This document shows, one piece after another, positions 21,529-33,629 of a stretch of 64,000 nucleotides of DNA. Numbering within the stretch: the first letter of the stretch is position 1; each line of letters opens with the position of its first letter. This DNA comes from Turbatrix aceti (lineage: Eukaryota; Nematoda; Chromadorea; Rhabditida; Panagrolaimidae): NCBI GenBank assembly GCA_963969345.1, contig OZ017770.1, positions 6,023,246 through 6,087,245 of the forward strand, given 5' to 3'. Position numbers and translations under genes: made by a program. A model generated the notes under the pieces. The model was given only the letters and a program-made list of their open reading frames with translations, ran no database searches and had not been told where the DNA came from.

Positions 21529-24500
21529 CTAAAATGACAAACGCTCACTACGAGATTCATATCACGAAACACCACAAATTAAAACCGGTAAAAAAACTAA
21601 AAGCATCCCAAGAATAAAAACTATAATTATCGTCATTTAAAAAAAAAATTTAGTTGTAGTAGTAGTTCTGACACATGAAGTGTGAGTTAAACAAAACACA
21701 GGCTTAAAGTAGTCATTCGCACGTGAATTGTGAGTGCAGGTGTACTGTAGTGAATTGAGTTCGAGTTTGATGATGATTTTTGTTCCAAAAACGCAGAACA
21801 AATAAAAAAGCCAACAAAATGTTTTGCTTTGATATTTTTAGTGTGTGTCAGTTTTTGCCCAAAAAATAACTACAAGTAAAAAGCGGCGACAAAAAACCAA
21901 ACAACAAAAAAATCAACTTTAAGCCTTTGGTTGTGGCCGTTTTGCCTGCATTTGAGTCAAATCACAGAAAACTACAGTCAAGTATAATCTTCACAAAAAC
22001 AGAAAACAACATCAAAAAAGTTTACACCACTTGAAGCCTGTATGAGAAAAAAAGACGAGCAGTAGGGAAAAAACGTTAATTAAACTGTTTCAGTAGACTC
22101 TGCACAACCAGTTCAACGATTGTATATTAGTGTAGTCAAAAAACAGTATGCAATAGACATTGGTGGTAGTGTAATTCCCAAAAAGTAGAAAAAAAGTAAG
22201 TTAAACAGCTGGCAACAGAACCTCACTCTGAAAATCGGAATACTGGTAAAACAAATCAAACCAATGACTTGATTAGTGCAAATGATAGGAAAATGCACAC
22301 GGAGGTAGGTAGATATGCATTGGCTTGCATGATATCAGACCAAATGAGTCAACCTCCTTTGCTTTTTCTTGGCAGTAAAAAAAATTAAATTGGGAAAGTG
22401 TATGCACCCGTGTTAAAAGTGTGAAACTTCAGAGCCATTAATCAGCTCAAGTAGATTGCATAAAAACCTAAGATATAACAAGGTCCACAACCACAGCACA
22501 GCAGCGCATTCAATTATGCCGAAAAAAAATTACCAGAAAAGATTGTCATAAAAAATAAGGATAGGGTCAACCAAAATAAAGTGCAAATGAAAAATTCAAA
22601 AATTATGCACAACACAACGTCAAAAGCGCGGGAAAAAAATTTATCCCGTTTTGTTTTTTTTTTGAATTTTGTGTTTTAGCATCATCATGCTTGTTTGCTT
22701 ACTGCTTGATCAGTGGGCGCTGTGCTATGCGGCACGGGAATGAGATGGTCGGAACGTTCGCCGCCGATAACCTGTAATCATGAAAAAACACACTGTGTGT
22801 ACGTCCAATTGTACTTTTTATCCAGTCATTGCAAACTCTTCTTTTTTTTTAGTTTGTTTTTCTTGGAAAAACATGGATGTGGGTGATTGTGTTGGTAGTG
22901 TGAGTTACCTCCCGGAATGTAACAGTAGAAGTAGAAAAGGAAAAAGCTCGTTTCGACACAAGGAAAATAGCTGGGTTTGTGATCATAAAGTTTTTTTCAT
23001 GGCATCTAACACTGGGATAAAATGCAAATGCAATTTTGTGTTGTCAAAAATTAATTGTGACGGAAACATGGAAACAAAGGTGAATCTGTGTGTATGTGTA
23101 TGTGTGTGTGTGTGCCGGTCGAAACGTTTTATGAGCCAGTGCCTCGGTGAATGTGCTTCATGTGATATTCACCAACGACCGTTGTTGTAAATATTTTTTT
23201 AAAGGTACAAGAAATGAATGAACACACAATCACATTGAAGAAAGAGTCACCATATCTACCAGTGATCAAGATAAAAAAAACTAAATAAATAAACTATAGT
23301 ACAAAAATCCCTCAAAAAATATACCGAGATAACGGATACTTAATACGATACAAACATTGTGACTGACAGCTATGTGAAAGTAATATAATAAAGTATAAAC
23401 ACACTCACAAAAATGTATTTTTCGATGTTTTTGTTAAAACTGCTTTGATTTACCTAATATTTTCAGAATTTTGTATTCTATTTTTTGATAAGACAGACAC
23501 GAGCAAGTTTGATAAAAACAACACGGTCATTGGGTTCAAGTGCAAGTGCGGGTGTTGTGGGTGCCATTTACAAAAACTAGGGTGGCTACGTGTAATTGAT
23601 TACCTGGTTCACAGCTAACTGACCAACAGCCAAATAAATATCCTAACTTACGTTTTGTTTTTGCAAGATCTCAGGTGCAACTCATGGAACAAAAGATAGA
23701 CTTGTTTGATCAGTTCAGAACGCAGCGAACAACTACCGTACGTAATGCTTCAGATACAAGAACGTGCAGGACACACGATAGCGGACAAGTGACAAGTACA
23801 AAGGTGTGAACAAGTTTGGACAGACAGTGGGTCAAAATATAGAAAAAAACAGATTTGATCACAGTCACAAAAAAATTGCAGACACACAAAATACACAAAG
23901 GTTTAAACCCAATTTGTCGAAATGTAAACACGCCTGTTACGGCAGTTATTCATGTCTTTGGCCTCGTTAATTTGCAAAAGCAATTCGTTCTCAGATAAAT
24001 TTATTCCAAGGTCTTCAATTATTACACCAAAAATTAATAAACAAGAGAAAAACAAAAAAAACACCAATGAACTATGGTGGAAGTAATGATGAAAAAAATA
24101 GAGAAAAAACAGGTTACAAAGCAAAAAACAGCACTGATAGAAAATTAAAATCAAAATATATATTGGCTAAAATAAAGAAAAGCTTAATCATGAAACAGTT
24201 TAAAAATACAACCAGCTACAGTTTTGGACAAACAAGATAGAGGAGATTTCCAACCATGCCTGCTGTCAAACGACTATCCTACGCATAAAATGATTGTCTG
24301 CAAATAAAAAAATATTAATGCCTTTTAAACTATTTACTAAAACCTTACTTTTAAAAGCTTAAACAAAAATAGCGATGCCACCGGAAAAAATTTAAAAAAA
24401 AACGATCAAGCTTTTCCTTTATTTGTTAAAATAAATTGGCAGGTCAATCGTTGTCAGTATTTGTCTTACTTTTGTGTTGCGAAAAATTGAAAAAGTACGT

Positions 24501-27500
24501 CTACCCGTAAGAACAGATGTGACCTGTTGTTATGTAATAGGTCGTATCCAAAAATTGGTCGCAAAAATATTTCAAAAAAGCGTATATCTCAAAAGTAATG
24601 GCAAACCCCCGCAAATTTAAAATTTATTTCTTTACATGTGCAGTATTTTTCATCAGTGTTGCATCAAAATCCCTATTGCAAAGGTAGAATCAAATTTATT
24701 TAGTCACTAATAAACCATAGCACCTAATTTGTTCCTTGACAGGAAGTTATTAGTCTTTTACCAAAAAGTGGCACAGGGTGGCATTTCTTTGAGCAGCAAA
24801 AACCAAAAATAAAAATAGGCACTTGTTAAAAAACGCGACCCACAGTTGGTAATCATTTCAAAACATGACGAACAGCTTTTGAGAAAAAAATTGAAAAAAA
24901 AAACTAGAATAACCAAAGAAAAGATGTCAAATAATTAGTACGGAAAACAGCCAGTGAAAAAACAGGATTAGAACTTTGCAGTTGGCTCAGACGACACATT
25001 TCCACCACCGTTTAGGCCAGCGTTAATATTCGAAGCAGATGGATTGCCATTTGCGGATACACCTTCGACAGAAACAGCGGCAGCTCTGTTGGCAGCGGCA
25101 GCAGCACCGATGCTCACGTTGCTCTCAAATTGGGGACGTTTGAGCGCAGGATTAGCGTAGTCCCGATGAACAATGGCCTGGACGCCATCAGTCTTGATGA
25201 CCGACGGTATACCGCCTCGGACGGACTGCATCGATGAAGCAGAAGTGAGGGAACGACGTTCGTCAATGTCGAGTTCGTCCAGCGTTGAGCGAAAGGCATT
25301 CACAACGCGGAGCTGTAGGAAAGAGATGTTGGATATTAAAAAAAAACTTAGTACTTTTTTTCTCATATCATAATAAAAAAAATAAACGACAAAGTTTTCA
25401 CCAGAACCCACAGAGCATTCGACATAAACTGCAAACCCTGAGAGGCAAATAAGAAATAGAAAAAAATAGAAAATAGGTATGAATTCCGTTAAAAAAAACG
25501 GAAAACGTGAACAAATGAAAAGTGAAAGGGTGCAGATAGTTATTGCGAAAAAGATCTTGAAGCAAGCAAAATTGAAAAAAAATAATAAGCGTGCACTTTT
25601 ACTGACACCCAATACTCATCAGCACAAGTCATTGAAAAAAGTCTGAATACAACATGTAGTACGAAAAGATAAGGTTGTTTTAGTATGAGTTCCATGAGTT
25701 GCAGAAGACTGAAAAAATTTAGCTCTGGCAAAAGAAAAAAATTAAATAGCAGGAAAAGTACAAATAAAAAATAAGTAGAAGTTCGAAAGAAAGCAATCAC
25801 ATCGATAAAAGTGCTTATAAAAATAAAATTAGAGAAGCATTTTTCTTTCTAAATTCTACGATTTTCAAAACCCCTGAAGTCATAAAAAAAGGTTTATCAA
25901 ATACTAAAAAAAACTAAGAATAACATTTTTTGAAAAAAGAAATAAAATTTACTTGAAAGCGCACACAACCACATGGAAGAAAAATCTGGAACAAAAAATG
26001 TGGCCGAATTGGGTATGCGCTAGAAAGGCTATAAATCCAAGCAGTGCAACCGATTCAAAATATAAATCCTTTTTTTAGCTTAAATAAAAACAAAAAAAAA
26101 ATGTTGCTTCTAACAAAGATTTCATGATAAGAAAAGAAAGACAGACGAAGAAAGAAGTTCTAAGAAAATATTATTTCATTCTAACAGGGAAATTAACCAA
26201 ATTGTACAGAACTTAAGACAACAGAACGACTCGAGTGAAAGAAGAAAAAAATATGTGAATGTGATTGAGTTGTTAATAATTTAAAAAAATGCATTTGCTA
26301 ATGAAAAGAAATAAAACTGGTGAATTTGTCAGGGATGCACCCTCAGGGCAGCAGCCAGGATTACAGATCGAAGATTGTTCGGTGCAGACAGAGATGAATC
26401 GTACCGCGAACGGTAGTTTTTATCGTTCAGTTTGGTTTTTAAAGAAGTAGTCTAATTTTGGATACCTTCAGATATCCCATTTTATCAGGTTCAAATAAAA
26501 AAAGTTGCAAAAAATGGATGTTAAATTGAGGGAACAAAGGGTTAATACCAGTTTCAAAAAAAATAAAAAAATAAAAACTGACCTGTGTCTGAAGCCGAGT
26601 TAAACCACGGATCCATAGAATCTGTCCCGATCGCTTTTCGTGGGGTTCAGCGTCATCGTATTCACCGCTCAGGATATGATCTGTGGATTCCACCTCACCG
26701 CTACCAATAGTCCAACTCTTTGGCAATCCTCGTGTTGGGATAGATGTCACAATCTATAAAAGTGCATTTAAACGTTTTGTTTTGCTTGTCCCTATTTTTT
26801 TGAAGAAAAAAAACTTACTTGTCCCCAGAGAAGAGATCCGACGCCAAATGCAACGCACCACAACCATTGCTCGAGGTTGAGGCTGGCAGTAGAAAACCAA
26901 AAACCGCCAAACTGAACAATGAAGAACTGTAGCACCATTGTTGCAACCCAGATGATGTAGAAAATTGGATTTGTGAAAAGTCCCTGCAGCAAACAAAATT
27001 TGTTTAAAGCCACGACACAAAACAACTCACTTGGAAAATATTGCGTTCGCCGTGGATTTTGCGGGCATTAATTTCGTTAAAGAGCGTCATCATGACAAAG
27101 GTGTTGAAAACAATGGTAAAATGCTGAGTCGGAGGCGAGTGGAGAACGGCACCACGGCCGCTGTCAATTCCAAAGAACCTCTCGCCGGCGAAAATGAGCA
27201 CGAACAGAATGAGGAGTTGGTAGAAGGCATGTCCGAGGATGTTTTTGCTCATCGTACGCGAGATAAGAGGCGAGGTACGGCCGTAAGGCTTGCGCTTCAG
27301 GAGATCCTCATTGGGCATCTCCGTGGCTAACGCCAGAGAGGCCAGCGTGTCCATGATTAGGTTGACCCAAAGCATTTGCACGGCCTAAAAAAATGAGATT
27401 ACTGAAAACTGTTTTTCTCTTTGTCAATCTCACCTTTAGTGGAGTATCTTTGATGGCGCACGCACCGACAAAAGCAACCACAACGGCAACGACGTTGACG

Positions 27501-30500
27501 GTGAGCTGGAATTGCAGGAACTTGGCGATGGAGTCGTACACGTTACGACCCCACATGACGGCCTTGACAATGGACGTAAAGTTGTCATCGGTAAGGATGA
27601 TATCGGAGGCCTCTTTGGCGACATCTGTACCGGCAATGCCCATGGCAAAGCCGACATCGGCTTTCTTGAGAGCAGGACCGTCGTTCGTGCCGTCACCGGT
27701 GACAGCGACGACCTCACGGTTCTCATTGATGTGACTGTCGATGATACCTTGCACAAGAGTGTACTTATCGGCAGGCTGGGCACGGGCCAGGACACGCAGC
27801 TTCGGCCAGATTTGATCAAGTTTCGCCTGGCTAACGTTGCCGTTTTCGTCCCGGATGCGTTCGTTGAATTCTTTGCCTTCGAGGGCAATAAAGTCTTCGC
27901 CTGGTTTCAGGATGCCGCATGACGTAGCGATGGAACGAGCTGTGTTGATGTTGTCACCAGTAACCATGCGAACGGTGATACCTGCGTGTTGGCACTTTTC
28001 AATAGCAGCAGGCACCTCAGGGCGGACAGGATCTTGGATACCGACAACACAGAGGGCAGTGAGGTCGTTGATGATCAGGTCTTCGTCTTCCCAGTTGATC
28101 TCGCTTCCGTAGACGACATCGTTTTCACGTCCGGAAGGCTCCGGAACGTAGTCCTTGTAGGCGATGCAGATGGTACGCAGCCCGTCTGAAGCCATAGGCT
28201 CGATGACGTCCCGAACAAATTTGTCGGAAAGCTGGTGGTTGAAAGGCAGCAACGAGTTGTTGGGGCCAACGAAGTACTTGCACTTGCGAAGAATGATTTC
28301 TGAGGCACCTTTGGAAAACACCCGGAAGCCTCCTTTCGCTTCGCGGTTCTTGATGACCGTAGACATGGATTTACGCATCGAATTAAATGTGTACACCTTG
28401 AAAAAGTCGTTTTCGGGAAATTCGTCGCGGACGGCTTGATAGCTCTGGCCGAGCTCGTAGACGAATCCAAGAAGAGCGCACTCGGTCTTGTTGCCAAGCT
28501 GGGTGAGTGCCTCGCCTTCCTTCTTTGGTGGCAGTACTTGGGAAGCGTAGCTGGAATTGATCGAGATTGCCTGGATCAGCTTATTGGCATAATCGGTATC
28601 AAAGGAGTTGAATTGAGGTTTGTTTTCCTTGTAGTGAGTGCCTTGGATATATGACTGCACAACAGTCATGCGGTTGGTTGTCAGCGTACCTGTCTTATCC
28701 GAGCAGATAGACGTCGCATTGCCCATCGTCTCGCAGGCGTCCAAGTGACGAACCAGATTGTTATCCTTCATCATCTGTAATCAACGACAACGTTACGCTA
28801 CGTCACGGTGAGACACACAAACAACTGACCTTTTTAACAGAATAAGCCAACGAAAGGGTGACAGCTAGGGGCAAGCCTTCGGGTACGGCAACGACTAAGA
28901 CAGTGACACCAATGATCATGAAGTTGATGAAGTACTGGAAATCAGTAAGACTGAACTTCTGGCCTTCGATGAAGTAGGTCGAAATCGTGAAGCGGATGCA
29001 CAGGATGAGAACGGTGCAGATGGCGACAAACGAGCCAGCATAGCCGATCTGGATGGCCAGACGCGTGAGTTTCGCCTGCAGCACGGATTGATCTTTCTTT
29101 CCTGAGCGTTCTTCCGACTTGGAGCCGCCTCCGGGCACCGCACCGTTGAATCCATCGACCTTGACATCGGTAAGGGCTAAACGTCACGGTCTTAGAGAGC
29201 GTATGCTAAGGCTCTATTTATTCACTTTTATTTTGCACATATATGAAATTCTTTGATGTGAAATATAATAGAATTTGGAAATGAAGCAAAAAAAAGGTAC
29301 ACATTTTTGCACAGAAGTTAAGTAACGACCAAAAAAATACTTTTTGTACTTTTTAGTCACGTCGAATTATTATAATTCAATTCGGGTTGAAATTGGTGCA
29401 CACTAAATAAAAACAAAACACTAGAGCGTTAGCAAACTACACATCAAATAATAATTACGAACGTTTAAAGCACGAACTAATAAATAATGCGCTGGATTAA
29501 TATAATTATATAAAAAAAATAACGATTCATTTTTAACTTGTCATTGATTATTTGTATAACATGTATTTTCAAAATCAAAAAAAAAGATAATAATAAAAAA
29601 CTAAATAAATAAATGATGTAATATAGGCCACCAACAACAACTTACGCTTTTCCAACAACGCTTGATCAGTTCCATCGAGTGCCAAATCTCCAGCTCCTGA
29701 AATGCCAGTTGCGTTCTTCAAATACACATTTCTTTATCGTGATCATCATCATGATCTCCGGAAGTGAAGTAAGGTAAAAAGTCGTCACAATACACGCACA
29801 ATAATTTACTAACACAATTTTTCATTAAACTCATCGACAGAGGAGAGATAAATAAAATGAGATAGTAGTATCACTGATACAACGACACATTACGCACTTG
29901 GTCCTATTACCACCTCACCACACGTTATTACGCACAAAAAACTTCTACAAAAAAAATGATAACATACAAAAGCTGCTGCGAATGTCAGTCACGCACAACA
30001 GACTTTTGCAACAAAATACAACCAAAAAAAACGGTCTAAACTGAGGATGCATTTCTTCAAGTCACTAAGTAACATGGTTTGCTTGTGTCAATCTAAAGTA
30101 ATGATGAACATTGATCACGACATAAAAAGCCCACTAGGAATTAATAATTAAACAAGTCGGTTAGTTGATACCAAGACTCTGTGCACTTGTGTTGCCCAAA
30201 TTGAAGGTGAAAAAAATAAAGTGTCAAAAAAATGAAACTTCATTTCTTTGTTTTTTTGTAAATATATACATGGAGATGGGAAATAGCGTAACCAACTTGT
30301 TGTAAAAAGAATATAAAAAATGTAAAAAATAAAGTTTTGTGAGTAAAATTAAAAGAGAGAAAAAATAAAAAAGCAATATATATTACAAAATTTTTGGTAA
30401 TCGTAATCAAGATTGATCTGACACTTACCAATTCCATCAAATGATCCCGTATATGGGATTGAGCGACGGATACGAACTGCAAAGAGTATTGTAAAGATGC

Positions 30501-33500
30501 CAGATGGATTGATAGTAGAAAAGAAAGAACAACTAAATATGTACACTCCCCCGGCTGTTGTTACTACGTTTGCTTGATAAAAATACGCCTATTGAACTCA
30601 ACGCAGCTCATTTGGTCTACAGTAAGCTTTCTAAGTTGACTATGATATGTAATAGCAATAAGAAATAAATACAAAAACCAAGTATATCATAAAAGTACGC
30701 ACATCACTGTGGCTGCGAGATCGAGCGTTTAAAAAGTACTATAGTCATCTGATGATCCGAAAAAAGCACTACTTTGATCCTAATATCAAATATGTCTACT
30801 AAATAAATAGCTAGCTTCAGAAATCACTTGTAAAAAAAGTATAACTATGCATAATGATTTCACACACACGCACATTCCTTGGGATGTTCACACGATCGAA
30901 AAACCAGGGCGGAAAGGAAAAAGCTCTGGACAACATACCTGATGACTTGCTCTTGCGTCGGCCTTTCCCACCTGAAACGTCTGTGTGGTGGTATTCTGGG
31001 GTTATTTAAAAAAAAGATAAAAAAAATGCTTGCCTTCCTTCTTTGCGGCTTTCCTTTCTTCTTCGGCGACAGTTTTGGCAGCTCCAAGCAGTGTCATGAT
31101 AATACCCGTCTGCGAATGAATACCAACGGCAGTGACAATCATACGACCGCTTCCCTCCATCACATGGGTACCAGAAAGAAGCATGGGATCATATTCAACT
31201 GATTTCTTGATGAGGTCCGATTCACCGGTCAGAGATGATTCATCGATTTTAAGGTCATTACTTTGGATAAGAACACCGTCTGAGGGCAGAAGATCACCAT
31301 ACTTAATTTGAGCAATATCACCGACAACAAGTTCGTTGACAATGATTTGAATTGATTCACCGCCTCTAATGACGGCAAACTTGTGTTCTGTTTCAATTTT
31401 GGCTTGTAAACCTCGAAATTGTCTTTCTTTTGTGTAATCGTTGAGTGCCGTAACCAAAACGACAACAACAACAGAAATAAGAATTGCGACCCCTTCAATC
31501 CATCCCGCATCATGTTCTGACTCGTCAATACCACCTGCAAAAATAGTGGCTTTGTACTCCCTGTTGACGTCTGTGCTTAATTATCGCCTCCGAATTCTGT
31601 CGTAGTTTCCCTTTTTTTTCTCTTATACTATGGCCCGGGTTTCCATATTTGGAGGGCGAGTCAAGAGTTGGTTGCAATTTCCTACGCTCTTTTTTTATTA
31701 GCCAGAGTCGTATCGTGATATCTTTAAAAGGCCAGAATAAAAAATGGATATGAATGTCAACTGCGATGCATTAACTCTCCTTCCTTCTTTTTTTAAAAAT
31801 AAATAGAGAAAAGAGGCAAAAGTAGAAATTGATCTCCGGGTTCCCTTTCTTTTGGCCCCTGTCCCTTCAAAAAACATCCCTGGCTGGAATAGCGGAGAGA
31901 TGCCTATGGAAACCCTATGACGTCAATCTTTGCATTAAGACCTGTCCTAGACAGGCTGACGAGGCTTTTTGTTGGTGACGGTGCGTGAATTCAAACAACC
32001 AACAATGCAAGGTTTAAAATTCTATTCAAGATCACTTACCACCGGTACCGTCGTCCGAAGGCCTATAGAAGGACAACAGCAATGACACTACTGCACTCAC
32101 TAACAAGATGACCAGAGTCACATCCTGAAATCAATGTGTCATTATTCTTGTATATTTTTTTATGCAGAATATATTTTTTTTCGCCCCTTCGTTTGGACAT
32201 GCATCAAGGGAAATCTTCCTGACTTGGGGACAATTGCATATTTTGTTCTCAAATTTTTTATTGCTTGCTGTGACAACTTTCCTTGTCCCCGCGATTGCGA
32301 TTGAGGTCGATTAACAAAAGTTTTTCAGATCTGCCCTCCCAACAGTCGTCTGGCGCAGCCAAAAGGCATCCATCCATCCCACAACACCAAACGTGCGTGT
32401 ATGATAAAGCGCCTCTTCCCTCCTCTCATTCTTTCTCTCTCTCTCTCTTTCGTATGCTGTCAAGTATTCCCCGTTGAGGAGCATTCATTGAACGAATGAC
32501 ATAGCTTTGGACACGCCTTGTGTCCGCCAATGTGCCTTAGGACTGAACTATTCGATGCGACATCGTTTGTATCCAGCTCCATCTTTTCCTCAACTGCCTC
32601 TTGCCCCCCGACCGCTGTGGTCGCCGCCGCCGCCGCCGACGCCACCGCCGACGCCAACAACAGCTGTCTCTTATAAAGAAGTGAGAGCGAGAGAAAAAAG
32701 GCAGCGACGGATGCGCCAATGAACGCACGGAAATTGTAAAAGCTGCGTATTTTCAAGTTAGCCGCTACGAGCTTAACCTCGCCGCTTGTTCGAAACGTAC
32801 CGACCGCCTAAACAGGCGTGAAGCGACACCCCCCTCTTAACAGAGGTCGGCAGGCCAAGGCGAGAGAGTCGAGAAAAAAAAAGAGAACGACAGACAACAC
32901 TTCAACTTCTTTTATGAGCAAAGTCATTGAACCGTTTGCCACAGCAGCAGTTGATGAGATTACTGCAATGTTTTTCGCTGTCTTGTCCCCTCTTCGTTTC
33001 CTGCGGCCAATTTTTCGAGAAACGAAAAACGTAAAATATGTTTCCACAAATTGTTGTTGCTGTGTGCCAACTTTTTAACAAGCAAGTGTGCATTAACTCA
33101 AAAGTCAAAAATAAGCAATATGAACCCTACCATTTTTTCTTGAAAAACAGAAGTCTCTCCTAAAACAGCTACCTATTAAAATAAGATATTTCATCGATTT
33201 AAATGACTCTCCGCACAGAAAGCATAAGAACACTCACTAAGAGGAGCGGCTGCTATCTACATGAGGGGATCCGATTTTATTTCCGCATGCTTACAACCCC
33301 TCTTTTTGCTGTTAAACAAATTTAAAGATCATGAAAAAGCTCAATACCAACCTGTAAAGCTTCCCAAACAAGTGTGAAGAAAGACTTGGGTGGATGGGGT
33401 GGAATTTCGTTCGCTCCAAAAACCGCTCGTCGTCGTTCTAATTCTTCGGGAGTATTCGGAATACCATTTGCTGGATCGGTTCGAAGTTTTGCGCAAAGGC

Positions 33501-33609
33501 CTTCAACACCGCCGTAGTCAGTGTCGATTTGCTCTCTGCCCTCATGCTTGCGAGCAAGCATGAGCTTTTTGAGCTCTTCCACAGTACAGAGATACTCGGA
33601 ACTGCTCAT
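21402..33609 (-). CDS. mca: Plasma-membrane Ca2+-transporting P-type ATPase (PMCA), alternatively spliced
   Basis: PMCA exports cytosolic Ca2+ and is activated by calmodulin. Core exons are 33609-33352, 32124-32040, 31534-31034, 29176-28830, 28774-27434, 27384-27031, 26983-26819 and 26753-26583. Form a ends with 25312-24968 (1188 residues without cassettes); form b uses 21528-21402 and continues into an unresolved end. Motifs: [17 protein letters not shown] (M1), [14 protein letters not shown] (actuator), [18 protein letters not shown] (M4), phosphorylation site [13 protein letters not shown], hinge [22 protein letters not shown], and [20 protein letters not shown] (M6). The cytoplasmic end [15 protein letters not shown] leads into the calmodulin-binding exon. 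Three in-frame cassettes lie before the exon at 29176. C. elegans has mca-1, -2 and -3; which one this matches is not decided, though form b resembles mca-3 as I recall it. Confidence 0.92.
22703..22771 (-). CDS. Possible small PMCA cassette exon (69 bp)
   Basis: TGATTACAG acceptor and GTAAGC donor flank 23 stop-free codons ([20 protein letters not shown] then DQA), phase 0 at both ends. It would fit in frame between the exon at 26753-26583 and form b. Its base composition stands out from the AT-rich intron around it. Confidence 0.45.
22780..24960. other. AT-rich intron of the Ca2+-ATPase gene
   Basis: No convincing exon. It contains a TG-rich microsatellite at about 23083-23117; Cys/Val-rich open frames through it are artefacts. 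Confidence 0.5.
24968..25312 (-). CDS. PMCA terminal exon, form a (calmodulin-binding variant LRVVNAF)
   Basis: Acceptor CTTTCCTACAG. It encodes [20 protein letters not shown] followed by about 95 Ala/Asn/Gly/Ser-rich residues and a TAA stop. [15 protein letters not shown] sequence is the N-terminal half of the PMCA calmodulin-binding helix. Minus-strand AATAAA at 24695-24700 is a plausible poly(A) signal. Confidence 0.85.
   Translation of the reverse strand, partial: LRVVNAFRSTLDELDIDERRSLTSASSMQSVRGGIPSVIKTDGVQAIVHRDYANPALKRPQFESNVSIGAAAAANRAAAVSVEGVSANGNPSASNINAGLNGGGNVSSEPTAKF
29646..29696 (-). CDS. PMCA cassette exon A3 (51 bp)
   Basis: Acceptor GGCATTTCAG and donor GTAAGT. Phase 1 at both ends, encoding [17 protein letters not shown]. 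It is acidic, in contrast to the two basic cassettes upstream. Confidence 0.7.
30429..30476 (-). CDS. PMCA cassette exon A2 (48 bp)
   Basis: Acceptor CTTTGCAG and donor GTAAGT. Phase 1 at both ends, encoding [16 protein letters not shown]. It is basic, with a possible phosphorylation site RRSIP. It is in frame whether included or skipped. Confidence 0.7.
30939..30971 (-). CDS. PMCA cassette exon A1 (33 bp, [11 protein letters not shown])
   Basis: Acceptor GACGTTTCAG and donor GTATGT. It is phase 1 at both ends, so skipping keeps the frame. It encodes a very basic insert at the position of vertebrate PMCA splice site A, just before the phospholipid-responsive region. The upstream intron starts with GC rather than GT. 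Confidence 0.7.
31535..33351. other. 5' introns of the Ca2+-ATPase gene
   Basis: Apart from exon 32124-32040 no coding exon is seen. A TC-dinucleotide run lies at about 32430-32450, and a GCC/CCG-rich tract at about 32619-32655 gives Pro/Arg-rich open frames that are not credible genes. Confidence 0.5.
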
Positions 33610-33629
33610 CGTTCGATGTTTCCTCTAAA

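Noticed and set aside
22780..23190. 136-codon plus-strand frame with a Cys-Val run
   Set aside because: The run comes from a TG microsatellite inside a pump intron; there is no splice support or homology.
32507..32722. Pro/Arg-rich frames around a GCC repeat
   Set aside because: Low-complexity artefact inside the first intron of the Ca2+ pump.
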